Positions 1 through 9,606 are shown, numbered from the stretch's first letter. The stretch: DNA of 64,000 nucleotides from G963674665 sp964609625 (GCA_964609625.1 CAZSRS010000006.1:1-64000), one strand, 5' to 3'. Program-made: numbers and translations. Notes: generated by a model not told the origin, from the sequence alone.

Positions 1-4
1 TTCT

Positions 5-80
5 TGGTGGGCCGTGCTGGTCTCGAACCAGCGACTCTCTGCTTAAAAGGCAGATACTCTACCGTCTGAGTTAACGGCCC
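5..80 (-). tRNA. tRNA-Lys (anticodon UUU)
   Basis: Read on the minus strand, the segment folds as a complete 76-nt tRNA including an encoded CCA end. The acceptor stem pairs GGGCCG with CGGCCC. The anticodon loop is CUUUUAA on a 5-bp stem (TCTGC/GCAGA), which gives anticodon UUU and lysine. The T-arm carries the usual GGTTCGAGACC. Its 5' end lies at the high coordinate. Confidence 0.95.
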
Positions 81-275
81 AAAAAAACGCAAAGGAATAT
101 ATTATCCTCGCCGTGAGGCCACTGTCAAGGGCATAGGCGCTGTTTTCTCACCCGTTACGCCGGAACATGGAACAACCCAGTCGTGTCCATCTGAAACGGT
201 ATTCAGGTTTCTTGACAATTCCCAGCGCTCGCCCGCTTTGGTCCGGTTAGGGCCGACACAGCCTTCTGGTTCTGT

Positions 276-1223
276 TCATTCGCAATCTTCATCCTCCTGG
301 GAGCCGCCCACGCAGCTTGTGAATGTGTTCCCGCCAATGAAGGGAGCGAGGAGTGTTTCCTCACCCTGCCTGGAAGATGGCGCAAGTGTCCTGCCATGTG
401 TAGAGGCGTCTTCCCGTGCAAGGCCATGGGAAACGATGACCGGGATTCGTTTCGCGCCCATGCGCCCCAGTGCGAGTTCGTTGCGGAAAAGCCGCAGCCT
501 GAGGCTGATGCGCTCCAAGGTCCCTGCCGTGACCTGCTCGGTCTTTTCGAGGCTTGCCGCAAAGGCTTTGGCAAAGGGACCACCCATGGCCAGTTCGCGT
601 TCCAGCCGTAAAATTGTCACGAAATCTTGTTCGTTTTCCGCCACGGGGAAGAATGCCAGGTTGCTCTCGCCGTTGGCCGTCAGTCTGGTGACGGCTTCGC
701 GACAGGCCGGGCAGCTTGGCGAGAGGAAAAGATGTAGCGGCGCCGCGTTGCTCCCCCGAATGGCCCAGGGGCCGGCCAGCTCGTGCCCCACCGCGAAGAG
801 GTTGGGGGAGAACAGGAACAGCCAGATGCAGGCCAGGACAATAGCGGGTTTGCGGAGCATGTTCGTACATACGGCCAGAGCGAGAAAGACCCCAAGAAAG
901 AGCAAGCCCGCGATGAGGCAGTTGATGCAGGGAACGCTGACTGCCATCCAGGCCACGAACACGCAGTCCACGGCAAGGGCGGCGAATGCGGCCCAGAAGG
1001 ACGCGCGAAATGCGCCGACAACGGTCAACAGGGTTAGGAAACCGAAAGCCCCCGAGCCCCACCACCAAAGGGAGATACCCAGGAGGTTCACGTCCTGGTA
1101 CAGGGTGCACCCCTGTGTCAGACAGAATTTGTCTGCGCCGCCCAGTGCCGCGGCAATGCAGAATATCGCGCCGCCCAGGGCAATGCCCGCTGGCAGGGCA
1201 CGCGGATTTGTCGCAAGGTTCAT
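276..1223 (-). CDS. VKOR-like membrane oxidoreductase fused to a thioredoxin-like domain
   Basis: This is a 315-residue polytopic membrane protein. The N-terminal part looks like the vitamin K epoxide reductase family: hydrophobic helices, a cysteine pair at C34/C39, and the active-site CINC at residues 99-102. After a last membrane segment, a soluble domain begins with a thioredoxin-type CPAC at 171-174. In this family the VKOR part passes electrons from thiols to quinone and the thioredoxin part oxidises secreted proteins, so this should be a DsbB/DsbA-like fusion. The start at 1223 is chosen because the hydrophobic domain begins just after it and GGAG lies upstream; an in-frame extension to 1292 is less likely. 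Quinone or other acceptor use is inference. Confidence 0.8.
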   Translation of the reverse strand: MNLATNPRALPAGIALGGAIFCIAAALGGADKFCLTQGCTLYQDVNLLGISLWWWGSGAFGFLTLLTVVGAFRASFWAAFAALAVDCVFVAWMAVSVPCINCLIAGLLFLGVFLALAVCTNMLRKPAIVLACIWLFLFSPNLFAVGHELAGPWAIRGSNAAPLHLFLSPSCPACREAVTRLTANGESNLAFFPVAENEQDFVTILRLERELAMGGPFAKAFAASLEKTEQVTAGTLERISLRLRLFRNELALGRMGAKRIPVIVSHGLAREDASTHGRTLAPSSRQGEETLLAPFIGGNTFTSCVGGSQEDEDCE

Positions 1224-1372
1224 AAAGGATGCATTCTCCAATGATTCACGTGGTTGGCAAAGCAATATACCAATGCTCCAGGCATCCGGCAAGGTTTCAG
1301 TTCCAGCTGGCCGGTTCCTCCTGCTTCTCTTTGAAGTTCCAATCTGGTAGAATGACCGCGGGTGATCTTTTT

Positions 1373-2341
1373 ATGAAACGACTTGCAGGCATCGCCCTCT
1401 TCCTGTTCCTGGCCACGGCACTGCTCGCTTGGGTGCGCGAGGAAGCGCTGCCTCCCGCCGCGGCCATCCTTCCCGAATTGGCGCGGGATCCCGTGCAGAA
1501 TCCCGTTACCCTTCCGGCATTGAGCGTGCACAAGGACGGCAGGGACTACATTATCCGCCCCTTGTATACGTATGAATTGCATGGCCTGGTGGTTTCCGCC
1601 CACGACAGCGACAGCTTGATCGATTTCGCGCATCGCTTGTGGGGGGACACATTGAATGTGCGCGACCTTTGCGTGCTCTGGGGCGACAACGTCAAGGACC
1701 AGCTGTACGATGCCTTCAGTTTCAGTAACGGCGACTGGACCTGTTTTTTTCGGACCGAAGATGCCGAGGCCTGGAGCCGCTTCCGGCTGGATCAGGGATC
1801 CAACAACCACCTGCTCACGGACAACGCCGAGATCAAGGCCCGCATGGCCAGAGCCAGGGTGGGCGATCAAATCACCTTGCGGGGATATTTGGCGGAGTAC
1901 GAACATTCCGGTGGTTTCAAGCGAGGTACCAGCACCAGCCGCGAGGACACTGGAAACGGCGCCTGTGAAACTATCTATGTTACTGATTTTCAAGTGTTGC
2001 GGTCTGCCAACCCAGGCTGGCGCTCCCTGGCGGTGCTGAGCCGCTACGGTGCGGGGTTCTGCCTGCTGCTCTGGATCTTTTTTTTCTTCCGCGATGTCCT
2101 GAAGGTGAGGTCGGACGACCCCCAGCAGTATTACGAACGCGGAGCCGGTCTTGCCGCCAGGGGCAGATTCGCCAGGGCAGAGGTGGTGTTGAGCAAGGCA
2201 CTGGACATGGATCCCGAACACCACGACGCCCTGCGCGACCGGGCGCAGGTGCGCGAAGCCCTGGGCCGCTTCGACTTGGCCCGAGGAGATCGCCAGGCCG
2301 CGGAGCGTATCGAGAACCGGAGCAAGACTCATGAATTGTAA
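1373..2341 (+). CDS. Membrane protein with C-terminal TPR-like repeat
   Basis: The protein has 322 residues. It starts with an N-terminal hydrophobic anchor (MKRLAGIALFLFLATALLAW). A middle soluble domain of about 190 residues follows, rich in Trp, Asp and Tyr, then a second hydrophobic segment and a C-terminal region that looks like one or two tetratricopeptide repeats (YYERGAGLAARGRFARAE, ALDMDPEHHDALRDRAQ). The middle domain is probably outside the membrane and the TPR inside, but I do not recognise its family. It is divergent from the VKOR gene. The ATG at 1373 has GGTGA upstream; an ATG at 1352 in the same frame is an alternative. Confidence 0.7.
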   Translation: MKRLAGIALFLFLATALLAWVREEALPPAAAILPELARDPVQNPVTLPALSVHKDGRDYIIRPLYTYELHGLVVSAHDSDSLIDFAHRLWGDTLNVRDLCVLWGDNVKDQLYDAFSFSNGDWTCFFRTEDAEAWSRFRLDQGSNNHLLTDNAEIKARMARARVGDQITLRGYLAEYEHSGGFKRGTSTSREDTGNGACETIYVTDFQVLRSANPGWRSLAVLSRYGAGFCLLLWIFFFFRDVLKVRSDDPQQYYERGAGLAARGRFARAEVVLSKALDMDPEHHDALRDRAQVREALGRFDLARGDRQAAERIENRSKTHEL

Positions 2342-2496
2342 AGGGCGCTGGATGTTCGTTGCGGTCTTGCTGTCCACGAGTTCCTCGGCAGCAATGCGGG
2401 ATTGTTCCGGGTTGCACAGTCTCTGGGTCGAGTATCTGGTGCTGCCAGCTCTTACCCCCAGAACGCCTCTTTCTTGTGAACAGACAAGAATATCCC

Positions 2497-3154
2497 ATGG
2501 CCGAGAACATCGTCGATCTGTACGAAGACTATCTGCTGGAAGCCATTTTCATCGTTTCCGCATGGTTCAGTCCCAAGTCGGTTCCAAACGATCCCCTTCT
2601 TATCCTTGCCGACGACCATGCCGCCGGGGAACGCGACTGCCTGGAACCGTTTGAATTCGCACGCAGGCTCCTGCCCTTGCCTCAGGCCTCGGCCGTTGTC
2701 TGGCTCATGGAGGCCACCGTAATGTGGAACACGTGCCTGGCCGATCAAAGGTTGGAATGCTATCGCGCTGGGCCGAGGGTGTGTCTAAGTTGACTACTGT
2801 GCGCGGTGGCAGAGGAAGAATTGGCCGGAGGAGATGATGTCCTGCGGTTCATGTTGCGGATTATGAACGAGGCACTTTTCGCTGGAATTGAACAGCAGGA
2901 TCCTGCTGTCTGGATGATGTTTTCCAATCTCCCGCCGCACATTGCTGCAGCCGTACCCCCTCTTTGGGTGCCTGCCGACGGTTTCGGGGATTCCCCCGCT
3001 GTTTGCACTCTCCACTGAGCGTGAGGAACTCGCCACTTTCTGTGTGGCTTTGGGGAACAGTCTCGGAACAGGGGTATTCTTGACTGACTCCAGTGCCCTG
3101 AAGAGGAGTAGTACGGATACGAAGAAGGAATCCGACCGCTGGAACAGCGGGTAG
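2497..3154 (+). pseudogene. Decayed hypothetical gene (in-frame TGA plus probable frameshift)
   Basis: A 98-codon frame starts at an ATG at 2497 and stops at TGA 2791-2793. The same frame continues without interruption into LLCAVAEEELAGGDDV and on to 3018. From about 2990 the frame one base over carries a coding-like stretch (STEREELATFCVALGN) ending near 3154. The parts together would make a protein of about 210 residues with acidic and helical character. I do not recognise the family. One stop plus one shift in a continuous coding-like stretch suggests a decayed gene. There is no convincing ribosome binding site. A selenocysteine reading of the TGA was considered and is weak. Confidence 0.45.
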
Positions 3155-3261
3155 AAGGTGGAAATCAGACGAAGTGGTGGCTTTTTGCACAAGATGATTG
3201 CCACGCGTCGCCGTGTGGGCTAGATAGAAAAACCTTGCAACCTTGGAACGAGAGGCTGAAG

Positions 3262-4215
3262 ATGCGTATACGTTTTTGGGGGGTGCGCGGTTCAGCAGCG
3301 CCGTCCGTCAGCGCTGCCACGGTGCGTGCAAAGATTGAACGCGCACTGAGTCATGCAGTCAAGGTGGGATTGTCCTCCCAATACGATATTCCGGGATTCA
3401 TCCGTACCTTGCCCTTCTCGATTCAAGGTACCTATGGCACCAACACACCCTGTGTGGAGATCGATCCCGGGGGCGACGAGTACTTGGTCTGCGACGCCGG
3501 CATGGGCCTGCGCGATTTCGGCAATGCGGTGCATGCCGCGCGTTCCGGCAGTACCGGCGCCGTGTTCCACATCCTCCTTTCCCACATGCATTGGGATCAT
3601 ATCCAGGGGCTGCCCTTTTTCCTCCCAGCCTATCAGTCGGGAAACAGGATCATCGTCTACGGCTGTCATGAGGACATCGAGGATGCCCTGGTGCAGCAAC
3701 AGAAAGCACCCTTTTTTCCGGTTCCCTTGCATGAGGCTGGCGCGGCGTTCCAATTCGTTCAACTCTCCGTTGGGGAGCGGACAACCATCAACGGCCTCGA
3801 CGTGACACCTCTGCGGCAACGTCACCCTGGTGCTTCCTACGCCTACAGGATGGAGCGACAGGGTAAATGCGTGGTCTATGCCAGCGACTGCGAGCATCAT
3901 CTCACGCCGGTTGGCCATGACCGTTCCTTTGTCGAGTTCGTCAAGGATGCCGACCTGTTGATTCTGGATGCGCAGTACGATTTCGCCAGCTCCCACACCA
4001 TAAAAAAAGACTGGGGACACTCCAGCAATGTGGTGGCCGTGGAAATGGCCAAGGAGGCCGCCGTCAGCCGGCTCTGTCTGTTCCATCACGAACCCACGGA
4101 CGACAGGACCCTGGAGGCGTTTTTCGAACAGACCCGGAGTTACGCCGAGATCCATAAACCAGGCGTTGCGCTCGCCTTGTTCATGGCCTATGACGGCTTG
4201 GAAGTCAGTCTGTGA
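3262..4215 (+). CDS. Metallo-beta-lactamase fold hydrolase
   Basis: This 317-residue protein belongs to the MBL fold superfamily, close to the PhnP/RNase Z-like phosphodiesterase branch. The N-terminus (MRIRFWGVRGS) and the zinc motif HMHWDH at residues 108-113 show this, together with a later YASDCEHH, an LLILDAQY metal-bridging Asp segment, and a late FHHEP histidine pair. Such enzymes cleave phosphodiesters or related bonds in the cytoplasm; the substrate here is unknown. The start at 3262 is chosen because the family motif begins there and GAGG lies upstream. A longer in-frame start at 3235 adds nine residues with no family similarity. Confidence 0.85.
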   Translation: MRIRFWGVRGSAAPSVSAATVRAKIERALSHAVKVGLSSQYDIPGFIRTLPFSIQGTYGTNTPCVEIDPGGDEYLVCDAGMGLRDFGNAVHAARSGSTGAVFHILLSHMHWDHIQGLPFFLPAYQSGNRIIVYGCHEDIEDALVQQQKAPFFPVPLHEAGAAFQFVQLSVGERTTINGLDVTPLRQRHPGASYAYRMERQGKCVVYASDCEHHLTPVGHDRSFVEFVKDADLLILDAQYDFASSHTIKKDWGHSSNVVAVEMAKEAAVSRLCLFHHEPTDDRTLEAFFEQTRSYAEIHKPGVALALFMAYDGLEVSL

Positions 4216-4267
4216 CCCAAGGCCATATTGTATGGGGCAGTCAGCCCGATTACCAATGCTCCCTGTC

Positions 4268-5344
4268 ATGCATCTGAAACTCCGCGTCCTGGCGTTCCTC
4301 TTCGGCATTATGTGTACCTGCCTGCTCCAACCGCGGGCTTGGGGGGGAGACTTCGCTTCTTCGCACGAAGCCCGGGACCTGGAGACCTTTAGCCCCGAGC
4401 CTGCCCTGCGGGTGGAGATCCTGATAGCCTTCACCCGGGCCGACACCTTCATGAACCTGGTCAGCGAAACTGCCGCGCGCGTTCTCGAGGTGCGTGCCGA
4501 CGTGGGACAGCGCATCCCTGACGACGGAATCTTTGCCGTGCTCGACGCCACCTTCGTGCGTCTCGACATCCAACAGATCGCGGCCGAGCGCAAGCGCCTC
4601 GTCTCCAGCCGGGAGTACTATCTCAAGGAGGCCAGGCGGTATCGCGACCTGGTCGCGGGGCGGCATGCGGATCAGTCCACCCTGGACAAGTTTGAGCACA
4701 ATCTGGAGCAGGTGGTGCATCAATTGGCTGAATTGGAAGTCCGCACCACTCAGCTGCAGGAAAAGCTACTCCGGCATACGGTCACGGCCCCTGCGGGATT
4801 CACGGTCATCGAACGCCATGTGGAACCCGGAGAGTGGGTGGCCGTGGGGCAGGAACTGGCCAGCCTTGGCGACTACCGTACCCTGGTGGCGCCTTTTGCC
4901 CTGGATCCGCTCCAGTATCAGTGGCTGCAAGGAAACAAGGACACCTTGACTTTGCGGGCATCCGGAGGGTACGACCGCCCCCCATTGACGCTTCCTGCCC
5001 TGCTCAAGCGTGTTTCCCCGGCCTTTGACGCCGTCACCCGCAAGACCAACGTGGAACTGGCCTTGCAGCCGACGGGCCTGGAACCCAGGGGAGGCATCCG
5101 CGTGGAACTGGAGACGCGCCTGCCCGACAGGACCGGTTCCTTCCTCGTGCCGGCATCTGCCGTGCTCGACCGCTATGAGGAGCACTGGCTGGCCCAGCCC
5201 GACGGAGAACTGGTCAAGGTGGTGCTCCTGGGCAAGGAGCCAGACGGCAGGCTGCGTGTCAGTGTCCCTGAAGCCCACACAGAACGGCGCTTTTTGCTGC
5301 ACCCAGAAGTTCTGGAAAACCGGCGCCCCACAGCTGAACAATGA
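4268..5344 (+). CDS. Periplasmic adaptor (membrane fusion) protein, HlyD/RND type
   Basis: A signal-like hydrophobic N-terminus is followed by a lipoyl-like half (VLEVRADVGQRIPDDGI), a helical hairpin of about 90 residues rich in Arg, Glu and Gln, and the returning half (TAPAGFTVIERHVEPGEWV). A beta-barrel domain ends the protein. This is the order of membrane fusion proteins that link an inner-membrane pump to an outer-membrane channel. No pump or channel gene is adjacent, so the partner must lie elsewhere. Its TGA overlaps the ATG of serB (ATGA), so the two are probably translationally coupled. The start is uncertain: ATGs at 4232 and 4256 are in frame and 4232 has AAGG upstream. Confidence 0.75.
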   Translation: MHLKLRVLAFLFGIMCTCLLQPRAWGGDFASSHEARDLETFSPEPALRVEILIAFTRADTFMNLVSETAARVLEVRADVGQRIPDDGIFAVLDATFVRLDIQQIAAERKRLVSSREYYLKEARRYRDLVAGRHADQSTLDKFEHNLEQVVHQLAELEVRTTQLQEKLLRHTVTAPAGFTVIERHVEPGEWVAVGQELASLGDYRTLVAPFALDPLQYQWLQGNKDTLTLRASGGYDRPPLTLPALLKRVSPAFDAVTRKTNVELALQPTGLEPRGGIRVELETRLPDRTGSFLVPASAVLDRYEEHWLAQPDGELVKVVLLGKEPDGRLRVSVPEAHTERRFLLHPEVLENRRPTAEQ

Positions 5345-6576
5345 ACGCGAGTACCCACATGCGCGAACTTGTGCTTCTCGAAGTCACGGCCGAGGACCGA
5401 CCCGGCGTGGTGGCCGGCCTGTCCGAGACCCTGGCTGCCTACGACGTGGACATCCTGGACATCGGCCAAGCCGTGATCCACGATACCCTGACCCTGGGCA
5501 TTCTCATCCGCATACCACCCCAGGCCGAAAGCGCCACCATTCTCAAGGAACTGCTCTTCGCGGCCCACGAGATGGACATCGACCTGACCTTCACCGCGGT
5601 CACTACCGCGCGTTATGAGCGCTGGGTCAGTGTCCAGGGGCGGCCACGCTACATTGTCACCTTGCTGGGGCGCAAGATCGGCGCCAAGACGCTGCACGGC
5701 ATCACCAGCGCCTTGGCCGACAACGGCATGAACATCGACGTCATCACCCGTCTATCTGGGCGAGCGCCGCTCACGGAGCAGTCCGGCGCCATGCCCAACG
5801 CCTGCGTGGAGTTTTCGGTGCGCGGCGAACCCAAAGACCAAAACGCCCTGCGCCGGCGCTTCCTGGACATCGCGGCAGGCCAGAGCGTGGACATCGCCTT
5901 TCAGGAAGACAACGTGTTCCGCCGCAATCGGCGGCTTGTGGCCTTTGACATGGACTCCACCCTGGTCAGGGTGGAGGTCATCGACGAACTGGCCAAGCTG
6001 GCCGGCGTCGGCGAACAGGTGGCGGCCATCACCGAGGCGGCCATGCGCGGAGAACTGGACTTCAGCCAAAGTCTCAGGCAACGCCTGGCCCTGCTCAAGG
6101 GGCTGCCCGAATCCAAGCTGGCCGAGGTGGCCGCCAACCTCCCTCTTTCCGAAGGGGCGGAACGCCTGATCCAGAATCTGAAGCGTTTCGGTTACAAGAT
6201 CGCCATCCTTTCCGGCGGGTTCGGTTATTTCGGCCGCAGATTGCAGGAGCGCTTCGGCGTTGACTATGTCCATGCCAACGAGTTGGAGATCCGCGAGGGC
6301 GTCGTTACGGGGCGGGTCGTCGGCGAGATCGTGGACGGCAGGAAAAAGGCCGAGCTGCTTACGGCCATCGCCCTGCAGGAGGGTATCAGCCTGCAACAGG
6401 TCATCGCGGTGGGCGACGGCGCCAACGACCTCCCCATGCTGACCATCGCCGGCCTGGGCATCGCCTTCCACGCCAAGCCCAAGGTCAAGGAAGGAGCGGG
6501 GCACGCCATCTCCACTTTCGGCCTTGACAGTATTCTCTACCTTATCGGTGTGCGCGACCGCGACATCGTGGACTAG
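5341..6576 (+). CDS. serB: Phosphoserine phosphatase with N-terminal ACT domains
   Basis: The enzyme removes phosphate from O-phosphoserine in the last step of serine synthesis. Residues 1 to about 190 form two ACT-like regulatory domains (LVLLEVTAEDRPGVVAGL; YIVTLLGRKIGAKTLHGI). The HAD phosphatase core follows, with the nucleophile motif FDMDST (Asp203 and Asp205), ILSGGF for phosphate binding, and the late VGDGANDLPM metal motif. At 411 residues it is longer than the E. coli enzyme because of the doubled ACT region, which may sense serine (inference). It overlaps the preceding adaptor gene by four bases and is followed by a good terminator. Confidence 0.95.
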   Translation: MNASTHMRELVLLEVTAEDRPGVVAGLSETLAAYDVDILDIGQAVIHDTLTLGILIRIPPQAESATILKELLFAAHEMDIDLTFTAVTTARYERWVSVQGRPRYIVTLLGRKIGAKTLHGITSALADNGMNIDVITRLSGRAPLTEQSGAMPNACVEFSVRGEPKDQNALRRRFLDIAAGQSVDIAFQEDNVFRRNRRLVAFDMDSTLVRVEVIDELAKLAGVGEQVAAITEAAMRGELDFSQSLRQRLALLKGLPESKLAEVAANLPLSEGAERLIQNLKRFGYKIAILSGGFGYFGRRLQERFGVDYVHANELEIREGVVTGRVVGEIVDGRKKAELLTAIALQEGISLQQVIAVGDGANDLPMLTIAGLGIAFHAKPKVKEGAGHAISTFGLDSILYLIGVRDRDIVD

Positions 6577-6595
6577 CCGGGGCGTGCTTCCCTCC

Positions 6596-6620
6596 CTGGC
6601 CCAGTGGGCCAGGTTTTATT
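6596..6620 (+). terminator. Intrinsic terminator after serB
   Basis: CTGGCC and GGCCAG pair around a five-base loop (CAGTG), and the stem is followed by GTTTTATT. It lies 20 bases after the serB stop. Confidence 0.75.
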
Positions 6621-6786
6621 CCGGGACGTCCCACCAGGTCTTGTGGTGACGATGCTGCTTGGAGGGAGCGCGGCCCTAGATATCCCGATCAGGGCCTGAA
6701 AAGCCATCATTGCAGCAGTTCTGACAGGGAGGGCCAGGGGGAACTGTAAAAAAGTCCCCCCCGGGAAATCTTCTGAAACAACGCCC

Positions 6787-8091
6787 CTACCCCTGTTCGC
6801 GTTCGTCCAGGACTCGTTTGGTCTTGGCATGGGTGCGGGGCAGGGTACCGTAGGCCAGGAGTTCGACGTCACAGCGTGCCAGGAGTTGTTTGTGCAGGGC
6901 GCGCCCCACGGCCTGGACCATACCGGCCTCTTCTTCCGGGGTGGCGTCGGTGGCTTCCTGTTTGCGCTCCACTTGGATGCGCATCATGTCCAGTCCGTTT
7001 TTCCTGCGCAGGACCACGCGATATTCGGAGCTGAGTTCCGGGAATTTTTCGAGGGCGTCGGCTATCTGGCCGGGATAAATGTTCACACCACGGTAGATGA
7101 TCATATCGTCGGAGCGCCCCAGGATGCGGTCGTGTCTGGGCAGGCTCAGGCCACAGGGGCAGTCGCCGGGGATCAGGCGTGTGAGGTCACGGGTACGGTA
7201 ACGAATAAGGGGAGCGGCCTCCTTGCACAGGGAGGTCACCACCATTTCGCCTATCTCGCCTTCGTTCACGGGCTGCAAGGTCTCCGGGTCGATGAGTTCC
7301 AGGATGAACAGGTCGGCCCAGTAGTGCACGCCCTGTTGCGCGGAGCATTCCAGGCCGATGCCCGGCCCGTAGAGTTCGGTGAGCCCGGTGATGTCGAAGC
7401 TCCGCTCCAGACCGAGGCGGTCTTCGAAGGTGTGGCGCATGCCTTGGCTGTGCGTCTCGGCGCCGAAGATGCAGGTCCTGAGCTTGAGTTTGTTGCGCAG
7501 GCCGCGTTTTTCCACCTCCTCGCCCAGGAGCAGGGCCATGGAGGCGGTGGAGCAGAGACAGGTGGCCTCGAGATCCTCGAGGATGGAGATCTGCATATCG
7601 ATATTGCCGGGGCCCAGGGGCAGAGCCATGGCGCCGAAGTGCTCGCACCCCAGCTGGAAGCCGGCGCCTGCGGTCCACAGACCGTAGCCCACGGCGATCT
7701 GGACGCGGTCCTCGGTGGTCAGGCCGGCAAGTTCGTAGCAGCGGGCGAACATGTGCTTCCAGGTGTCGATGTCCTTCTGGGTATAGGCCAGAATCTTACG
7801 CTTGCCCGTGGTGCCCGAGCTGGCGTGGATGCGCACCACCTTGCTCTCGGGCACGGAGAGCAGGGGCAAGGGGTAGCCCTGACGCAGGTCCTCGACGGTT
7901 GTGAAAGGCAGCTTCACAAGATCATCGAGGCTGCGTACGTCGCCGGGTTCCAATCCCGCTTCCTGGAGGCGCTTGCGGTAGAAAGGGCTATTTTCGAAGG
8001 CGTGCGCCACAGTCCAGCGCAGTCCCTGGAGCTGTTTATCAGCCAATTCCTGCGCATCGAGCTGGGGCAAGAACCTGAAATCGTATAACAT
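6787..8091 (-). CDS. PaaK-type phenylacetate--CoA ligase family protein
   Basis: This is a 434-residue adenylate-forming enzyme that activates an aryl or short acid to its CoA thioester with ATP. The family signature is clear: the phosphate loop SSGTTG at residues 91-96, a TELYGPG-type adenylate motif, YRTRDLTRL, and a C-terminal lobe with GRSDDMIIYRGVNIYPGQI. Desulfovibrio-type genomes often carry such ligases without a phenylacetate catabolic cluster, and no catabolic neighbours are seen, so the substrate is not assigned. The start at 8091 is fixed by AAGGAGG seven bases upstream. Confidence 0.9.
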   Translation of the reverse strand: MLYDFRFLPQLDAQELADKQLQGLRWTVAHAFENSPFYRKRLQEAGLEPGDVRSLDDLVKLPFTTVEDLRQGYPLPLLSVPESKVVRIHASSGTTGKRKILAYTQKDIDTWKHMFARCYELAGLTTEDRVQIAVGYGLWTAGAGFQLGCEHFGAMALPLGPGNIDMQISILEDLEATCLCSTASMALLLGEEVEKRGLRNKLKLRTCIFGAETHSQGMRHTFEDRLGLERSFDITGLTELYGPGIGLECSAQQGVHYWADLFILELIDPETLQPVNEGEIGEMVVTSLCKEAAPLIRYRTRDLTRLIPGDCPCGLSLPRHDRILGRSDDMIIYRGVNIYPGQIADALEKFPELSSEYRVVLRRKNGLDMMRIQVERKQEATDATPEEEAGMVQAVGRALHKQLLARCDVELLAYGTLPRTHAKTKRVLDEREQG

Positions 8092-8298
8092 GCACACCCT
8101 CCTTGACATTCCTTTCCGCTTCAGCGGCCGCGTGGGCACGTTCGGCGGCTTGAGCATGGGGAGAAATTCCAGTAAACGTTGATCTGGCGAGGCACCTTGG
8201 TGTCCCGCACCATGAGGGAGGGGTTAGTATCATGAATTCACGCCGGGGAAAAGCCTTCTACAAGCGCATCCCCAGGGCATAAGCAAAGGAGCGAGAAG

Positions 8299-9576
8299 AT
8301 GCGCGTGTTGGTTGTGGGTGGCGGCGGCAGGGAGCACGCTCTAGCCTGGAAATTGTCGCAAAGCACCCTGGTGCGGGAGATTTTCGTCGCCCCTGGCAAT
8401 GGAGGCACGGCGCGCATGGGCTCCGGTGTCAGCAATGTCCCGCTGAAGGACGACGACATCCCGGGTCTCGTGGATTTTGCATGGAACAAAGGCGTGGATC
8501 TCGTGGTTCCCGGTCCGGAGTTGCCGCTGGTTCTTGGATTGAGCGACGCCCTGCAGTCTCGGGACATCCCTTGCTTTGGGCCAAACGCCTTCGCGGCCCA
8601 GCTCGAAGGGAGCAAGGCCTTTGCCAAACGCATCATGCTCGAGTCAGGGGTTCCCACCGCGGCATGCGAGGTCTTTGAAGACTATGCCGAGGCACGCGAC
8701 TTCATCGAGAAAACGAAGCCGCCCATGGTGATCAAGGCCGACGGCTTGGCCGCCGGCAAGGGCGTGGTGGTCGCCAAAACCAGGGAAGAAGCCCTGCAGG
8801 CCCTGGACAACTGCATGGTGAAGAAGATTTTCGGCAAGGCCGGCTCCCACGTCATCGTGGAGCAGGCACTCACGGGGCAGGAAGCCTCGTTTTTGGCCTT
8901 TTGCGACGGCGAGAACGTGCTCTGCCTGCCCTCAGCCCAGGACCACAAGCCCGTGGGCGAGGGCGACACCGGCCCCAACACCGGCGGCATGGGCGCCTAC
9001 TCCCCCGCTCCCATACTTCCCGATTCCAAGTACCAGCAAACCGCGAATATGACCATCCGCCCCATAGTACGACGGTTGGCCGAGCTGGAACGCCCCTTCG
9101 TGGGCATGCTTTACGCGGGCCTGATGATCGACGGTCCGGCCATGAACGTGTTGGAATACAATGTCCGCTTCGGCGATCCCGAATGCCAGCCCCTGCTCAT
9201 GCGGCTGGACAACGATCTGGCCGAACTGATGCTGGCCAGTGTGGAGGGACGGCTCAGGGATGTCACCCTACGCATCCGCCCCGAGACGAGCGTCTGCGTG
9301 GTGCTCAGTTCCGGAGGGTATCCAGGCGAGTATGCCAAGGGCGCCCCAATATCTGGAATCGAGGAGGCCGAGAGCCTCGGCAACGTCAAGGTCTTCCACG
9401 CCGGCACAAAACTGGAGAACGGCCGCGTGGTCACCGCGGGGGGGCGCGTGCTGGGCGTGACGGCCCTGGGCAAGGACCTCAGACAGGCCCAGGAGCTGGC
9501 CTACGCCGCGGTGGACAAGATCCACTTCGAGAACATGTACTGCCGCCGCGACATCGGCAGCAAAGGCCTGGCCTGA
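8299..9576 (+). CDS. purD: Phosphoribosylamine--glycine ligase
   Basis: PurD joins phosphoribosylamine and glycine using ATP, the second step of purine synthesis. The 425-residue protein begins with the family motif VLVVGGGGREHALAWKL. It has the ATP-grasp core (VIKADGLAAGKGVVV, QDHKPVGEGDTGPNTGGMGAYSPAP) and the late NVRFGDPECQ metal-binding motif. Length is normal. AAGGAG lies upstream of the ATG. purE follows after 30 bases, so the two form a short purine operon. Confidence 0.97.
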   Translation: MRVLVVGGGGREHALAWKLSQSTLVREIFVAPGNGGTARMGSGVSNVPLKDDDIPGLVDFAWNKGVDLVVPGPELPLVLGLSDALQSRDIPCFGPNAFAAQLEGSKAFAKRIMLESGVPTAACEVFEDYAEARDFIEKTKPPMVIKADGLAAGKGVVVAKTREEALQALDNCMVKKIFGKAGSHVIVEQALTGQEASFLAFCDGENVLCLPSAQDHKPVGEGDTGPNTGGMGAYSPAPILPDSKYQQTANMTIRPIVRRLAELERPFVGMLYAGLMIDGPAMNVLEYNVRFGDPECQPLLMRLDNDLAELMLASVEGRLRDVTLRIRPETSVCVVLSSGGYPGEYAKGAPISGIEEAESLGNVKVFHAGTKLENGRVVTAGGRVLGVTALGKDLRQAQELAYAAVDKIHFENMYCRRDIGSKGLA

Positions 9577-9606
9577 TTCGCAACCACGCAACCAGGAGAC
9601 TCTTCA

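Noticed and set aside
2791..2793. TGA 2791 read as selenocysteine
   Set aside because: The nearest hairpin loop begins only about 10 bases after the TGA, and the frame breaks again downstream. A decayed gene is more likely.
6745..6775. Terminator after the PaaK-type gene
   Set aside because: The GGGGG...CCCCC hairpin lacks a T run in the minus direction and has an imperfect stem, so termination is not supported.
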